A DNA stretch of 64,000 nt, from NCBI GenBank assembly GCA_018222965.1, contig JAAEZH010000001.1, positions 222,677 through 286,676 on the forward strand, written 5' to 3'. The notes below the pieces were generated by a model. It ran no database searches. It was not told the origin of the DNA and saw only the letters and a list, made by a program, of their open reading frames with translations. This document shows, piece after piece, positions 44,817-54,981 of the stretch (positions are counted from its first letter, which is position 1; every line of letters begins with the position of its first letter). The position numbers and the translations under genes are program-made. Source of the stretch: Bacteroidota bacterium (GTDB taxonomy: Bacteria; Bacteroidota; Bacteroidia; Chitinophagales; Saprospiraceae).

Positions 44817-46652
44817 CTAATCGACAAATAATTTGATGATTTCCGTTTTTCCTTCATATTTCATCCGGCAAAAATGCATCCCGCTCGAAAGCCCAGATAT
44901 TGAAAATGATAAAATATGGGTACCGGATGCCATCCTTTCGTCCCGAATACTTTTCATGGTCCGACCCTGCATATCCATCAAATCTATCCGGACTTTTCCG
45001 GATTTTGGCAGTTCAAATTCTAATATGGCCTGATCGGTAACCGGATTCGGACTGATGCTTTTTATAAACTCGCGTGCGTTGGGATTCAAATCAAAAATGC
45101 CACTTGATCCTCCATAAAGGAAACTCCATGGCTCCCCTTCGGTCACATCAATGTGATTCCTGGCATCAATTCTCCATTCATAGATGGAACCCGGATCCAA
45201 AAAGCTTACTTTGATGCTGTCTTTTGCCGTCTTGTTGAGGTATTCCATTTCCCCCTCCTTTCCAAAATACACATAGAAGCTGTCGGTTTTTTCGAGATCA
45301 GCATCCCACTTCAACCACAACTGACTGCCATAAGCGGTGGATTCATCTTCCGGGCGCGGGTTGGTCACTTGTGCCGGAGGCGATACAATTTCTGTAGTGA
45401 ATGCCCAAACCTCTCCCGGAATGGTCTCTCCATCTTCAGTGATTTCATCAATCCGCCAGAAATAGGGCGTGCATTCTTCCAGATCACCCGGATCAAAACT
45501 CGATGCTTCCTGGTTTCCCATAAAGTTGAGATTGTCCGGATCTGTGCCAAAGTAAACATCATGTGAAACCACACAACGACCGGCGACCCACTCCACATCC
45601 TGAGAAAGCGGTGCATCCAATTTACCGTTTATCGGACGAGGCAATGAAGCAAATGGCATCACTCCTATGATCAGAGATTCGGGATCCCAGCTGTTTTGAA
45701 AGGTCCATTGAGCGGTAATCTCATCCGGATCACTAATGCCGGAGTCTGACAGGTTATCCAAATGCCAGGGATAGTCGCCTTTGTCCTTGTGGCAATTGTA
45801 GTAATATACTCGTTCGCCCCACTGCAAAGGATCTGCTCCGTCCACATGATAAATGGCCTTGTTTCGCATGGGTTTGGTAAAATAATTATCAAGCAGGAAG
45901 AAATGTCCGTCTAAATGATAGCGGCCCAGCGCAAACTCGATCACCCCGTCAAAAACGCAGTCGCGCAGCACAAACTTGTGTTCTTCATTATCGCTGCCAT
46001 CGTGCCAGAGGCTGGCGTTGTTGTTGTAGCCGAAAAAGTCACAGCCTTCCACATAGCAAAATCCGCGCGGACACAGATAATCTACCCAGCCGGTGAAGAA
46101 ACAGCCTCTGTGATAGTACATACCGTCGTTGCTGTTGTTCCAAAGCGCGCAGGTATCTCCACCTGTACTGATGATATCACAGTTGATCAGGATCACCCGG
46201 TCTCCTCCCCCGCGGATGGTGAATGTATGATCGTTGGGATCCGGTGTATCCGGAAAAACCTCGGCAAAATTATTGAGCAAGGTCATGTTGGCAAACAGGA
46301 TGTCAGTCGCTGAATCTGTAAGGTTTACAGTAGCTGCACCCCAATCACTGGGATTCGTTTCCCGCCAGATGCGCCGCAATTCTGCCGTTTTTATGATGGT
46401 TTCGTAACGCGATTCTCCGATAAAAGTGAGAAAGGGTTTTTCGATGTAAATCTTCTCATCATACTCTCCGTTTTTGATATAGATCACATGCGGTTCGGTA
46501 GCATTTGAAGGAGCTGCATCGATGGCATCCTGAACTGTCAGGAAATCGCCACTGCCATCCTGCGCAACTATCACGTCGTAATCATTGCATTGCGACCAGG
46601 CAAAAAGGCTCAATCCCAACACACACAAGGTGGTAAGTAAAATCTTTTTCAT
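44817..46652 (-). CDS. multidomain pectin methylesterase (CE8) with T9SS sorting domain
   Basis: This enzyme removes methyl esters from homogalacturonan. A signal peptide (1-20) precedes the beta-helix (about 22-325), with YDVIVAQDGSGDFLTVQDAIDAAPS typical of CE8. The catalytic region is atypical, GWVDYLCPRGFCYVEGC where GTVDFIFG is usual; the Asp is kept. Two fibronectin-like beta-sandwich domains (about 345-520) follow, then a T9SS sorting domain (about 530-611, ISPNPVTDQAILEFEL). The altered motif could mean changed specificity. It is the last gene of the operon and differs from the plain CE8 at 46718. Confidence 0.87.
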   Translation of the reverse strand: MKKILLTTLCVLGLSLFAWSQCNDYDVIVAQDGSGDFLTVQDAIDAAPSNATEPHVIYIKNGEYDEKIYIEKPFLTFIGESRYETIIKTAELRRIWRETNPSDWGAATVNLTDSATDILFANMTLLNNFAEVFPDTPDPNDHTFTIRGGGDRVILINCDIISTGGDTCALWNNSNDGMYYHRGCFFTGWVDYLCPRGFCYVEGCDFFGYNNNASLWHDGSDNEEHKFVLRDCVFDGVIEFALGRYHLDGHFFLLDNYFTKPMRNKAIYHVDGADPLQWGERVYYYNCHKDKGDYPWHLDNLSDSGISDPDEITAQWTFQNSWDPESLIIGVMPFASLPRPINGKLDAPLSQDVEWVAGRCVVSHDVYFGTDPDNLNFMGNQEASSFDPGDLEECTPYFWRIDEITEDGETIPGEVWAFTTEIVSPPAQVTNPRPEDESTAYGSQLWLKWDADLEKTDSFYVYFGKEGEMEYLNKTAKDSIKVSFLDPGSIYEWRIDARNHIDVTEGEPWSFLYGGSSGIFDLNPNAREFIKSISPNPVTDQAILEFELPKSGKVRIDLMDMQGRTMKSIRDERMASGTHILSFSISGLSSGMHFCRMKYEGKTEIIKLFVD

Positions 46653-46717
46653 AAAGCATTATTTTAGAGTATAATCGTATGTCACATAAACTTAGGGGCC
46701 ATTGCCAGATGCCGCAC

Positions 46718-47704
46718 TCACTGCCGAGCCCACCAGTCAGGTTGCTTCTTTTCTTTGTCGGGGCAAGTCCCCAGCACTTTTTGTGGGGTAATCATTTTTG
46801 CTTTTCGGGGCTTCAGTTGATGGCTCCAGGACACCCTACTTTGAGGGGCAGCTCCGGGGCCGGCACTTTTGTACTCCGCATAATAAACGGTAGATTCATT
46901 TTCGGTACCGGACCAGTTGTCCCAGCCTTCGGGCCGGATGTGCCCGCCCATTTTACATTCCAGAAAAATAGTTTGCGCATATGATCTCCAGGGACGACCC
47001 AGGTAGGTAGGACCAACACCGGCATTCGCCGAAAGGCTACAATGGCGAAACACAAAACCGTACTTTTTCCCTTTTGTGGTGCTGGCTGCCGTTATGAAAG
47101 AGGCCTCTTTGGAGTGAATGGTACAATTCTCAAACCAGGCAGTTGCGCGGCCAAAAATAAAATCAGTGGTCCCTTCGATATAACAGTCTTCAAAATACTG
47201 GCGGCTATTGTGCCCCGACAGATACAGGGTATCCTGATTGCCCAGCAAGCGGCAGTTTTTAAAGACGGCCCGATCGGCTGTCACCGATAGTGCGATAGCC
47301 TGACCGACCCGTCCTGCAGCATTTTCTATAGTTAAATTTTCCGCCCGAAAGTTGTTTCCCTCCACCAGCATGGTCCAGGTAAAAAAAGTGGAATTTCGAT
47401 CCCGGTCAATCTTATCGAAGTAATCGTCCCAGACAATATGGGTGTTTTCCGGGCTTTCGCCGAATAGCGTCAGATTCGTGTTCCAGGCGTGTACTTTTAC
47501 CTTCTCCCGGTAAGTGCCCGGAGCAATAAAGATGGTGATGGGCTTATCCGGAAAGGATTTTGTGGCATCTATGGCATCCTGAATACTTGAAAAATCGCCA
47601 CTGCCATCCTGAGCAACATGTATTTTCGTAGCGTACTGCGCATTTCCTAAAAAGGGAATAAGCAGCAGAAAAACGAAAATCACATTCGGGCTAATCCTCT
47701 TCAT
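46718..47704 (-). CDS. pectin methylesterase (CE8)
   Basis: This enzyme demethylates pectin. At 328 aa from the ATG at 47704 (the GTG one codon upstream is less likely), it has a signal peptide ending GNAQ. The canonical motifs are all present: NQDTLYL, GTTDFIFG (catalytic Asp) and YLGRPWRSYAQTIFL (Arg/Trp). There is no T9SS domain, so the enzyme is probably periplasmic. It carries two WTTCGSCGAAW copies (47025, 47456) read in different frames as SLSANA and LFGES. It lies 9 nt after the esterase gene. Confidence 0.95.
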   Translation of the reverse strand: MKRISPNVIFVFLLLIPFLGNAQYATKIHVAQDGSGDFSSIQDAIDATKSFPDKPITIFIAPGTYREKVKVHAWNTNLTLFGESPENTHIVWDDYFDKIDRDRNSTFFTWTMLVEGNNFRAENLTIENAAGRVGQAIALSVTADRAVFKNCRLLGNQDTLYLSGHNSRQYFEDCYIEGTTDFIFGRATAWFENCTIHSKEASFITAASTTKGKKYGFVFRHCSLSANAGVGPTYLGRPWRSYAQTIFLECKMGGHIRPEGWDNWSGTENESTVYYAEYKSAGPGAAPQSRVSWSHQLKPRKAKMITPQKVLGTCPDKEKKQPDWWARQ

Positions 47705-47713
47705 CACCTTGAT

Positions 47714-48625
47714 TTATTTATCCAAAAAGCCCATTTCCTGCATCCATGTCTCGCATAACATTGACCAGTTGTTGGTACTCAGCGGATTGTTGCGGAGCTC
47801 AATTTTGTGTTCTCCATCAGGAAAAATATGCAGACTGAATGGCACGCCGGCTTCCGATAAAGCAATCGAATAAAAGATGGAATTTTGTACCGGCACAGAT
47901 CGATCGTTGGCCGCATGCACCATAAATGCAGGCGGGGAAGAGGCATCCACCAGTCTTTGTGGTGAAAAAGCAAGGATCAATTCCTGAGAAGGATCTTTGC
48001 CCAACAAATTATCCCGGCTTCCTTTGTGCCGATATTTTTCAAAACTAATCACCGGCGAAACGAGGATAGTAAAATTGGGAAGGAATGAAAGTCCGTCTAA
48101 AGAGTCCCCTCCTTTGGCATAATCTGTTTTAATATTGCTTACGCAGGCGGCCAAATGTCCGCCGGCCGAGAAGCCCGTGGTGCCAATTCGATCAGGATCA
48201 AGTTCCCATTCTTCGGCATTGCCTCGAATGAGTCGGATGGCACGTTGGGCATCTTGTATCGGTGCCTCATAAGAGGTTTCCACATGGGCAGATTGTGGCA
48301 ACCGGTGGTACAAAACAAAAGCAGACACCCCGAATGTATTAAACCATTTAGCAATGGTAGAGCCGGCAATAATGTGCGATAAACGCGCATAACCACCACC
48401 GGGGATGATCAGTACTGCTGCCCCATTGCGTCTGGCTTGTGAAGGGAACCATGCCCGAATGTAAGGCTTGTCTATCTGATAGATTCTTTCACGGGCAATG
48501 CTGTCCTCGACAAGCTGGCCATTGTCATTTGGCATATTGGTATCCGACCAAAGCATGAATTGCTCCTGGGCGGATAGAAAAACGGTTCCAAACAGAAAGA
48601 CCAGTAATAAAGGCAGCTTCTTCAT
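47714..48625 (-). CDS. exported alpha/beta-hydrolase esterase
   Basis: 303 aa, with a signal peptide ending FLSAQ. The alpha/beta-hydrolase core has the oxyanion motif VLIIPGGGYARLSH, nucleophile elbow GTTGFSAGGHLAA, and a C-terminal acid/His region (ANDRSVPVQNS, FPDGEHKIEL). Its relatives are acetyl-xylan esterase-like and feruloyl esterase-like enzymes (BD-FAE). In this context, removal of acetyl or other acyl groups from pectin is likely. The exact ester is not readable from sequence. It is probably periplasmic, as no T9SS domain is present. Confidence 0.82.
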   Translation of the reverse strand: MKKLPLLLVFLFGTVFLSAQEQFMLWSDTNMPNDNGQLVEDSIARERIYQIDKPYIRAWFPSQARRNGAAVLIIPGGGYARLSHIIAGSTIAKWFNTFGVSAFVLYHRLPQSAHVETSYEAPIQDAQRAIRLIRGNAEEWELDPDRIGTTGFSAGGHLAACVSNIKTDYAKGGDSLDGLSFLPNFTILVSPVISFEKYRHKGSRDNLLGKDPSQELILAFSPQRLVDASSPPAFMVHAANDRSVPVQNSIFYSIALSEAGVPFSLHIFPDGEHKIELRNNPLSTNNWSMLCETWMQEMGFLDK

Positions 48626-48632
48626 AGGGTTC

Positions 48633-50237
48633 TTAATCTTTCAGTTCCGTAATACGCATCCAGTCAATATCTACATATCCCCCGTCACTTTCATGGGCAT
48701 CGCGCAAGCCAAAAAATCCAAACTTAGCACCGATCCATTTGCCCTCCCGAGCCTGAAAGGGTTCTCCAAAGTCGGTAAAAGACCTGCCGTCCAGGCTGTA
48801 CGCAAAAGTGCATAAGCCGCCTTCGGCCACATTTACCCGGAGGTAAACCTGTCCTTGTGAGAGCGGGATCATATCGACGGAGGATTGAGTTCCCCCTTTA
48901 TCTGCATCCGGGCAAACAGCCTGATACAGGAATAAACGCCCGGCAATCTGCTTCATACCCAGGTAGGAATAATCGCGGCCCATAACAACCAGTCCGACCC
49001 GCTCACCGTCATAGTGATGTTGGAAGTCGACTTTTGCCGTAGCGGTAAATGCCGGTGCCGGAAATTTTTGCATCAGCAAATTGGGAGCGCTCCAAAGCGA
49101 CTCCTGCAGATCCGGGCGAATCTGTGTGTAGATTCGCATGTACCCATAAGGGGTATTGTAGCCCCAGGTCGGCTCCGGATTGGCATGCCATTGCCATTGA
49201 AGACCCAATTCAATCTCCTCCATCTCGTCGGATGTCTGAGGGATTTTATTGGCGGATTTCTTCTTGACTTTTGGCATTTTGTGACGAGCTACCGGTTCTC
49301 CGGTGCCATCTCCGTCTGCATCTTCACCGATAATGATCCAGTCGTCTTTCCATACAGCCGGTTGCAAGTGTACGATCCGGCCATAGGGTTGCTTCTCCTG
49401 AAAATGGATGAACCAATCCTCGCCCGTGCCGGTATCAATCCATGCTCCCTGGTGGGGACCATTAATATCAGTATCTCCCTGAGCCAGAACGATTTTTTCT
49501 TCATAGGGGCCAAAGACATTTTTAGAGCGTAAAACCGTTTGCCAGCCAGTGGCTACCCCTCCTGCCGGTGCAAAGATGTAGTAGTAGCCATTGCGCTTGT
49601 ACATTTTAGGTCCTTCGATCGTACCATGTCCTTCATGGCCATCAAATACCAATACGCCATCATCCAATAATCGGGAACCGTCGGCTGCCATTCGGTGCAA
49701 AACCAAAATAGTTTTTATTCCGGCCCGGCTGCCGGCAAAGGCATGTACCAGATAAGCATTGCCATCCTCGTCCCAAAACGGACAGGCATCAATCCAGCCT
49801 TTCGCCGAATGAACCAAATGGGGCTTTTCCCAGGCACCTTCCGGGTCCTGCGTCTTGATCATGTAGATGCCAAAGTCCGGATCTCCGTAGAATACATAAT
49901 ACCAACCATCGTGAAACCGGATCGAAGGAGCCCAAATTCCATTTCCGTGTTGAGGTTTATCAAACACATCAAAAGGTGGAACTTTAGGCATTACATAATT
50001 GACAATCTCCCAGTTTACCAAATCGGTAGAATGCAAAACGGGCAGGCCGGGTGCGCAGTTAAAACTGGAAGAGACCATGTAAAAGTCCTCTCCTACCCGA
50101 ACTACATCCGGATCTGAATAATCCGCATAAATAATGGGATTCTGATAAGTCCCATCACCCAGGTCCGGATTCCAGACCTGAGCGTGGGTCTCATTAAATA
50201 AAACGTGTATGAGTATTAAAACAAGGACTACTCTCAT
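48633..50237 (-). CDS. glycoside hydrolase family 43 enzyme
   Basis: This is an exo-acting arabinofuranosidase, xylosidase or galactosidase, probably trimming side chains of pectin. The signal peptide ends NETHAQ. The five-bladed propeller (about 28-325) shows the three GH43 acids: Asp in YADYSDPDVVRVG, Asp in GWIDACPFWDEDG and Glu in GTIEGPKMYKRNGYYYIFAP. A C-terminal concanavalin-like domain (about 335-532) ends DIDWMRITELKD. There is no T9SS domain. Which sugar it removes cannot be told; GH43 with this C-terminal domain is often an arabinofuranosidase or xylosidase. Confidence 0.92.
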   Translation of the reverse strand: MRVVLVLILIHVLFNETHAQVWNPDLGDGTYQNPIIYADYSDPDVVRVGEDFYMVSSSFNCAPGLPVLHSTDLVNWEIVNYVMPKVPPFDVFDKPQHGNGIWAPSIRFHDGWYYVFYGDPDFGIYMIKTQDPEGAWEKPHLVHSAKGWIDACPFWDEDGNAYLVHAFAGSRAGIKTILVLHRMAADGSRLLDDGVLVFDGHEGHGTIEGPKMYKRNGYYYIFAPAGGVATGWQTVLRSKNVFGPYEEKIVLAQGDTDINGPHQGAWIDTGTGEDWFIHFQEKQPYGRIVHLQPAVWKDDWIIIGEDADGDGTGEPVARHKMPKVKKKSANKIPQTSDEMEEIELGLQWQWHANPEPTWGYNTPYGYMRIYTQIRPDLQESLWSAPNLLMQKFPAPAFTATAKVDFQHHYDGERVGLVVMGRDYSYLGMKQIAGRLFLYQAVCPDADKGGTQSSVDMIPLSQGQVYLRVNVAEGGLCTFAYSLDGRSFTDFGEPFQAREGKWIGAKFGFFGLRDAHESDGGYVDIDWMRITELKD

Positions 50238-50261
50238 TTTATAGCTTCTTTGAAGATTGAA

Positions 50262-51809
50262 TTATTCTGTTTTCAGGATCTTTTGCGAACTCATTCTGTT
50301 TCCCTGGATTACCTGCAGAAAGTAGGTTCCGGGGCTCAGGTTAGAAGCCTGAAACTCCAGCGTATATGCCGAGCCTGCATGTTGGACAGCTGAAAGCAAT
50401 TGGCTGTACTCACGACCATATATGTCATACAGTTTAAACTGCGGATCCTCGTCGAAAGGACTTGTCAGCTCCACCTGGGTAATTCCCTGAACCGGATTAG
50501 GCGAGATTTTCATCTCCACACCTGCTTCAAAAAGATCTTGCGTGGCAGATGCTGGCGGGTTGACCACCACCAGTCCGGTATCTACTCCTCCATCGGTATC
50601 GACTAATTGGTAATAGAGCGAATCCGGTCCGGACATATCAGTTGTGGGGTAATAAATGATCAGGTTTTGTTGAATCAGCGGATTTCCCTGTACTTCATTC
50701 AGAACGACCGCAATGCGCAGATCGCCATTGTCGGCATCGGTATCGTTGTCGACAGCCTCGATGAAAACGGGAGCTGTGAGATTATTCAATTGCACCGTTT
50801 CGTCTACTGCTACCGGAGCAATATTGTTGTCCGGATTCATTGGACCGGCATCATTCATAACCATGCCAGGCACATCCAGATTATCCAAAGGCGTGTAAGA
50901 GTAAAAATCTGAGGGTGTAAATGCATCGCCATTAGTCTGCTGATCTCCAGTGGCAAATTCATAGATATTGCCAATCGCTACAATATCCGGATCTTCTGAA
51001 CCCAGTCCGACATCTTCTATCTCATGCGGTGTAATACAATTTCGGTACCAGCAATTCTCGATAACGAGGTCAGATTCAATCCGTGCTGCGGCACAGTAAA
51101 AGTCTATATCTTCATAATAACTGTTGAGAATGTGAATGTCACCGTATCGAGCCCGGGGCATTCGCTGATTCAGGCCCTTATCAATGGTACCATCAAACCA
51201 ACACTTATACAAAGTCACCTTTAAATGACCGGCATCCCAGGTATCGTTATTGCTTGCTCCGATGAGCATCACCTTGTTGTGGTCGGAGAAACGGGTATTT
51301 GAAACCGTTACATAATCGGAAAGATTCCCCGGACCATCGCTTCGGATATCCAAAATACCGTCGGCGCTGGTATGTACCCAACAGTGATCAATCCAAACAT
51401 TGGTTGCACCATAAACCGTAATGGCATCGGTACTATGGGAGGTACCTCCCCAATCCCCGTCGTAGGAGTCATAGATCTCCAGATTGCGAACGATGATATT
51501 CTCTCCCTGAAGTTCCAGACCGCCATAACGGATTACTGCATTCGTGCCCAATCCTTCAAGGGTGGTATTGGAACCAACTTCCACCATTTCATAGAGGTTA
51601 AGCTCAATGGTATCCTGTACCCGGATGACATAGGGATTGTCGGAGGATATATAAGTGAGGAGTTCACTACGGGTGGTTGCGGTCACTACCGGGCCGCCTT
51701 CTCCTCCCGTAGTACCTCCGTTTAGGCTTGCCCAGCCTACCGGTTGTTGCCCAAAAGCGACAGTTGGCAACACCAGCAATATCATAAGTCGTAGTAGTGA
51801 TCTATACAT
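50262..51809 (-). CDS. pectate lyase (PL1) with T9SS sorting domain
   Basis: This enzyme cuts polygalacturonate by beta-elimination in a Ca2+-dependent manner, leaving an unsaturated end. The signal peptide ends AFGQ. The parallel beta-helix (about 25-310) has the vWIDH motif (TNVWIDHCWVH), calcium ligand Asp residues in HTSADGILDIRSDGPG, and catalytic Arg in RMPRARYGDIHILNSYY. A cadherin-like domain lies at about 320-420, and the T9SS sorting domain at about 430-515 (ISPNPVQGITQVEL). It is exported across the outer membrane. The gene lies between GH43 and uxaB. Confidence 0.94.
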   Translation of the reverse strand: MYRSLLRLMILLVLPTVAFGQQPVGWASLNGGTTGGEGGPVVTATTRSELLTYISSDNPYVIRVQDTIELNLYEMVEVGSNTTLEGLGTNAVIRYGGLELQGENIIVRNLEIYDSYDGDWGGTSHSTDAITVYGATNVWIDHCWVHTSADGILDIRSDGPGNLSDYVTVSNTRFSDHNKVMLIGASNNDTWDAGHLKVTLYKCWFDGTIDKGLNQRMPRARYGDIHILNSYYEDIDFYCAAARIESDLVIENCWYRNCITPHEIEDVGLGSEDPDIVAIGNIYEFATGDQQTNGDAFTPSDFYSYTPLDNLDVPGMVMNDAGPMNPDNNIAPVAVDETVQLNNLTAPVFIEAVDNDTDADNGDLRIAVVLNEVQGNPLIQQNLIIYYPTTDMSGPDSLYYQLVDTDGGVDTGLVVVNPPASATQDLFEAGVEMKISPNPVQGITQVELTSPFDEDPQFKLYDIYGREYSQLLSAVQHAGSAYTLEFQASNLSPGTYFLQVIQGNRMSSQKILKTE

Positions 51810-51840
51810 GTCGTCTGATTTTTATTGTGAATAAAATTTT

Positions 51841-53289
51841 CTAAGCTTGATCTTTCAGCAGCTCCTCCAGGCGACCTTCATGCACTTCTGTAAGGCTCGC
51901 TACTGTTAGTGCATGCAATCCATCTACCTTGTTGAGGTCCTGTTTCCAAATGGATTTATTGGCCAGCACTTTCTCCACCAATTCTTCCCGGTTGATCTTT
52001 CCGGTATCAAAATCATTCCATAAACCGGAGAAGAACTCCAACATATCCGCGTCATCTTTAAGAGGAATCTCATTGCCTACCCAGGTTCCTTTGTAAAAGC
52101 GGATCAAAGCTGCAAGGGCCAGAACCAGACGCTTTGGCAGTGATCCTTTTCGCTTCTGATATTCCAGGAGTGATGGAAGGGCTCTTGTCTTAAATTTAGA
52201 AGTAGAATTTAAAGCGATGGAAATGAGGTAGTGTTTGATGAAGGGATTCCGAAAACGGTCCAAGACATCATTTGCAAACTTCTCCAGCTCTTCCTGCGGA
52301 AGGTCCAGGGTCGGCACAATTTCCTCAAATATGGTTTTGTTTATCCAGGCTCCCATGACCTCATCTTCCACGCTTTCGCGAACGGTTTCCATGCCGTAGA
52401 GGATACCTACTGGTACCATGGATGTATGCGCCCCGTTCAGGATGCGCACCTTGCGGGTACGATAGGGTGTTTGGTCATCGGTAAAGACCACATTCAATCC
52501 GGCCTCATCGGCAGGAAATTCTTTTTGTACGGATTCAGGTGCTTCAATCACCCACAGGTGAAATTGCTCCCCTTCCACAACCAGATTGTCTTTGTAACCG
52601 AGCTCCTCCCAAATTGCATGGATGCGATCTTTTGGGTAACCCGGAACAATCCGGTCAACCAGCGTATTGCAAAATGTATTGGATGACTCCAGCCATTCGG
52701 CGAAAGCCGGCTCCCACCCCCAATCATCGGCATACTGTAGGATGATCTTTTTGAGGTTATCCCCATTGCTTTCGATCAACTCACAAGGGATAATGATGAA
52801 ACCCTTATCAGCAGCTCCTTCAAAATGCCGGAAGCGATTGTATAGCAGAATAGCCAGCTTGGCGGGAAAAGTATTTGGTGTCCCTTTGTCCGGACGGTCG
52901 TTTGCATCGTAGGCAATACCGGCTTCCGTAGTATTGGAAATAATGAAACGCAGATCCGGGTTTTCGGCTTCCGCCAAATACATATCCAGATCGGAATATG
53001 GATTTATTGAGCGCTGAATGCAGCTAATGATCTCGTGCTCACTCAAAACCTTGCCATCCCGGATGCCTTTTAGGTAAAGGGTATACAAATGGTCCTGTTC
53101 CTGCAGCAAATGGATCAGGCCTCTGTCAATAGGCTGCACCACGGAAACACCTGCATTAAAATCGGAAGTCTTATTCATGCGATCGATGATCCAGTCGACG
53201 AATGCGCGTAAAAAGTTCCCTTCTCCAAACTGCAACACCTTTACGGGCAGTTCAGAATCTGGAACCATATTTCTATTGATCAATTTCAT
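51841..53289 (-). CDS. uxaB: tagaturonate reductase
   Basis: This reductase converts D-tagaturonate to D-altronate with NADH, the second step of galacturonate catabolism. 482 aa, mannitol dehydrogenase-type fold: N-terminal Rossmann part with VLQFGEGNFLRAFVDWII, the domain linker with VRILNGAHTSMVPVG (conserved substrate residues), and a helical C-terminal half. UxaB is the assignment rather than mannonate oxidoreductase (UxuB) because UxaA and UxaC are in the same operon. One WTTCGSCGAAW copy lies at 52696 (AFAEW). Confidence 0.95.
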   Translation of the reverse strand: MKLINRNMVPDSELPVKVLQFGEGNFLRAFVDWIIDRMNKTSDFNAGVSVVQPIDRGLIHLLQEQDHLYTLYLKGIRDGKVLSEHEIISCIQRSINPYSDLDMYLAEAENPDLRFIISNTTEAGIAYDANDRPDKGTPNTFPAKLAILLYNRFRHFEGAADKGFIIIPCELIESNGDNLKKIILQYADDWGWEPAFAEWLESSNTFCNTLVDRIVPGYPKDRIHAIWEELGYKDNLVVEGEQFHLWVIEAPESVQKEFPADEAGLNVVFTDDQTPYRTRKVRILNGAHTSMVPVGILYGMETVRESVEDEVMGAWINKTIFEEIVPTLDLPQEELEKFANDVLDRFRNPFIKHYLISIALNSTSKFKTRALPSLLEYQKRKGSLPKRLVLALAALIRFYKGTWVGNEIPLKDDADMLEFFSGLWNDFDTGKINREELVEKVLANKSIWKQDLNKVDGLHALTVASLTEVHEGRLEELLKDQA

Positions 53290-53307
53290 GTTTGTGTTTT
53301 TGAACTT

Positions 53308-54960
53308 TTAAAGAGATACACCCCGTTTCCATGGAATGAAATCATCTTGTCCGAGTCGCTCGGCATGTGGAACAGCTTCTCCACTGGCCACCCGGATTAT
53401 ATATTCAAGTAGTTCTTCTCCTTTCGATTGAATGGTATCTTCTCCGGAAATAACCGTACCTGCATTCACGTCAATGATGTCTTCCATGCGTTCCGAAAGG
53501 GCCGTATTACTCGACATCTTCACGGTTGGAGCAATCGGGTTTCCGGTAGGCGTTCCCAGACCGGTGGTGAACACAATCACATTGGCGCCGGAACCGGCCA
53601 GACCTGTCGTACTTTCCACATCATTGCCCGGCGTACAGAGAAGGTTTAGCCCGGGCTTGTGGGCCTGTTCGGTATAATCGAGAATATCTGTAATCGGGGA
53701 AGTGCCGCCTTTCTTAGCAGCTCCGGCCGACTTCATGGCGTCGGTAATCAGTCCGTCTTTGATATTACCCGGTGAAGGATTCATATCAAATCCGGATCCT
53801 GCTTCCACGGCTCGTTGTGCGTAAGTCCCCATGAGGTTGGCGAACTTTTCGGCCAGTTCATCAGAGGTACAGCGATTGATAAGCTCCTGCTCTACCCCAT
53901 TCAGTTCCGGAAATTCGGAAAGGATGGTGGTGCCTCCCAGACCTACCAGCAGGTCGGATGTATAGCCGAGCGCCGGATTGGCAGAAATACCCGAAAAGCC
54001 ATCCGAGCCGCCACATTCCAATCCGATAACGATCTTGTTTAGCGGGGCTGGTTTGCGTTCGATCTTGTTGGCTTCCATCAGTCCGGCAAAAGTCTTTTTG
54101 ACAGACTCTGCAATGAAATCGCGCTCCGAATTGCTCCTCTGCTGTTCCATCACATACAGCGGCTTGCTGAAATTGGGATCCATTTCTTTGATGGCTGCAT
54201 CCAGCAATTTAAACTGTGCATTCTGGCAACCCAGACTCAAAACAGTGGCTCCTGCCACATTGGGATGGGTAATGTATCCGGCCAGCAAACGGCATAGCAC
54301 TTCGGAGTCCTGTCGGATTCCGCCACAGCCTCCTTCATGGGTCAGGAACTTAATACCGTCGACATTCGGGAAAAGTCGATTGCGCTGAATATCTCCGGCG
54401 CTTTTGAGAATTTGCGTCTCGAGAATACTTTCGGCGGAAGCCCCTGACTTATACAAGTCGATCAACTGCGGCACATCCACGGCAAATTGCCGGTCGGTAG
54501 CATACCCCAATTGTTCGAGCATCGCATCCTGCATCACTTTGATGTTGCGGTTTTCGCAAAACACCAGTGGTACAACCAGCCAGTAATTGCGGGTTCCCAC
54601 CTTGCCATCTGCCCGATGATATCCGTTGAAGGTACGTCCCTCAAAGCGAGAAATATCCGGAGCATCCCAGTTTGTATTGCGTGCTCCCAACTTATAATCG
54701 CCGGAGGAGTGCGCCACATTTTCGGTGCTGATCCGGGTTCCTTTGGGAATCGGTCTTGTTGCTTTCCCCACCAACACACCATACATATATATAGAGGCTC
54801 CTTCCGGGAAGTCCTCCCCGGCAAACTTGTGTTTGGTCGGAATATCCTCCAGCAACTGGTATGTTTTTCCTTCAAACGCTACCTCATCACCCGCTTTGAA
54901 GTCTTTCAAAGCGACGATCACATTGTCGGTAGGTTGAACTTTTAATACGGTATGTTTCAT
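53308..54960 (-). CDS. uxaA: altronate dehydratase
   Basis: This iron-dependent dehydratase turns D-altronate into 2-keto-3-deoxygluconate (KDG). It is the full-length form (550 aa): N-terminal SAF domain (about 1-95, VLKVQPTDNVIVALKDFKAGDEV) plus the UxaA main domain with THEGGCGGIRQDSEVLCRLLAGY, GLECGGSDGFSGISANPALG, and CTPGNDVESTTGLAGSGANV. Its place directly after the TRAP permease gene and before uxaB fits the galacturonate branch. Confidence 0.96.
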   Translation of the reverse strand: MKHTVLKVQPTDNVIVALKDFKAGDEVAFEGKTYQLLEDIPTKHKFAGEDFPEGASIYMYGVLVGKATRPIPKGTRISTENVAHSSGDYKLGARNTNWDAPDISRFEGRTFNGYHRADGKVGTRNYWLVVPLVFCENRNIKVMQDAMLEQLGYATDRQFAVDVPQLIDLYKSGASAESILETQILKSAGDIQRNRLFPNVDGIKFLTHEGGCGGIRQDSEVLCRLLAGYITHPNVAGATVLSLGCQNAQFKLLDAAIKEMDPNFSKPLYVMEQQRSNSERDFIAESVKKTFAGLMEANKIERKPAPLNKIVIGLECGGSDGFSGISANPALGYTSDLLVGLGGTTILSEFPELNGVEQELINRCTSDELAEKFANLMGTYAQRAVEAGSGFDMNPSPGNIKDGLITDAMKSAGAAKKGGTSPITDILDYTEQAHKPGLNLLCTPGNDVESTTGLAGSGANVIVFTTGLGTPTGNPIAPTVKMSSNTALSERMEDIIDVNAGTVISGEDTIQSKGEELLEYIIRVASGEAVPHAERLGQDDFIPWKRGVSL

Positions 54961-54981
54961 AAAATAATTTCCTTTGAATGC

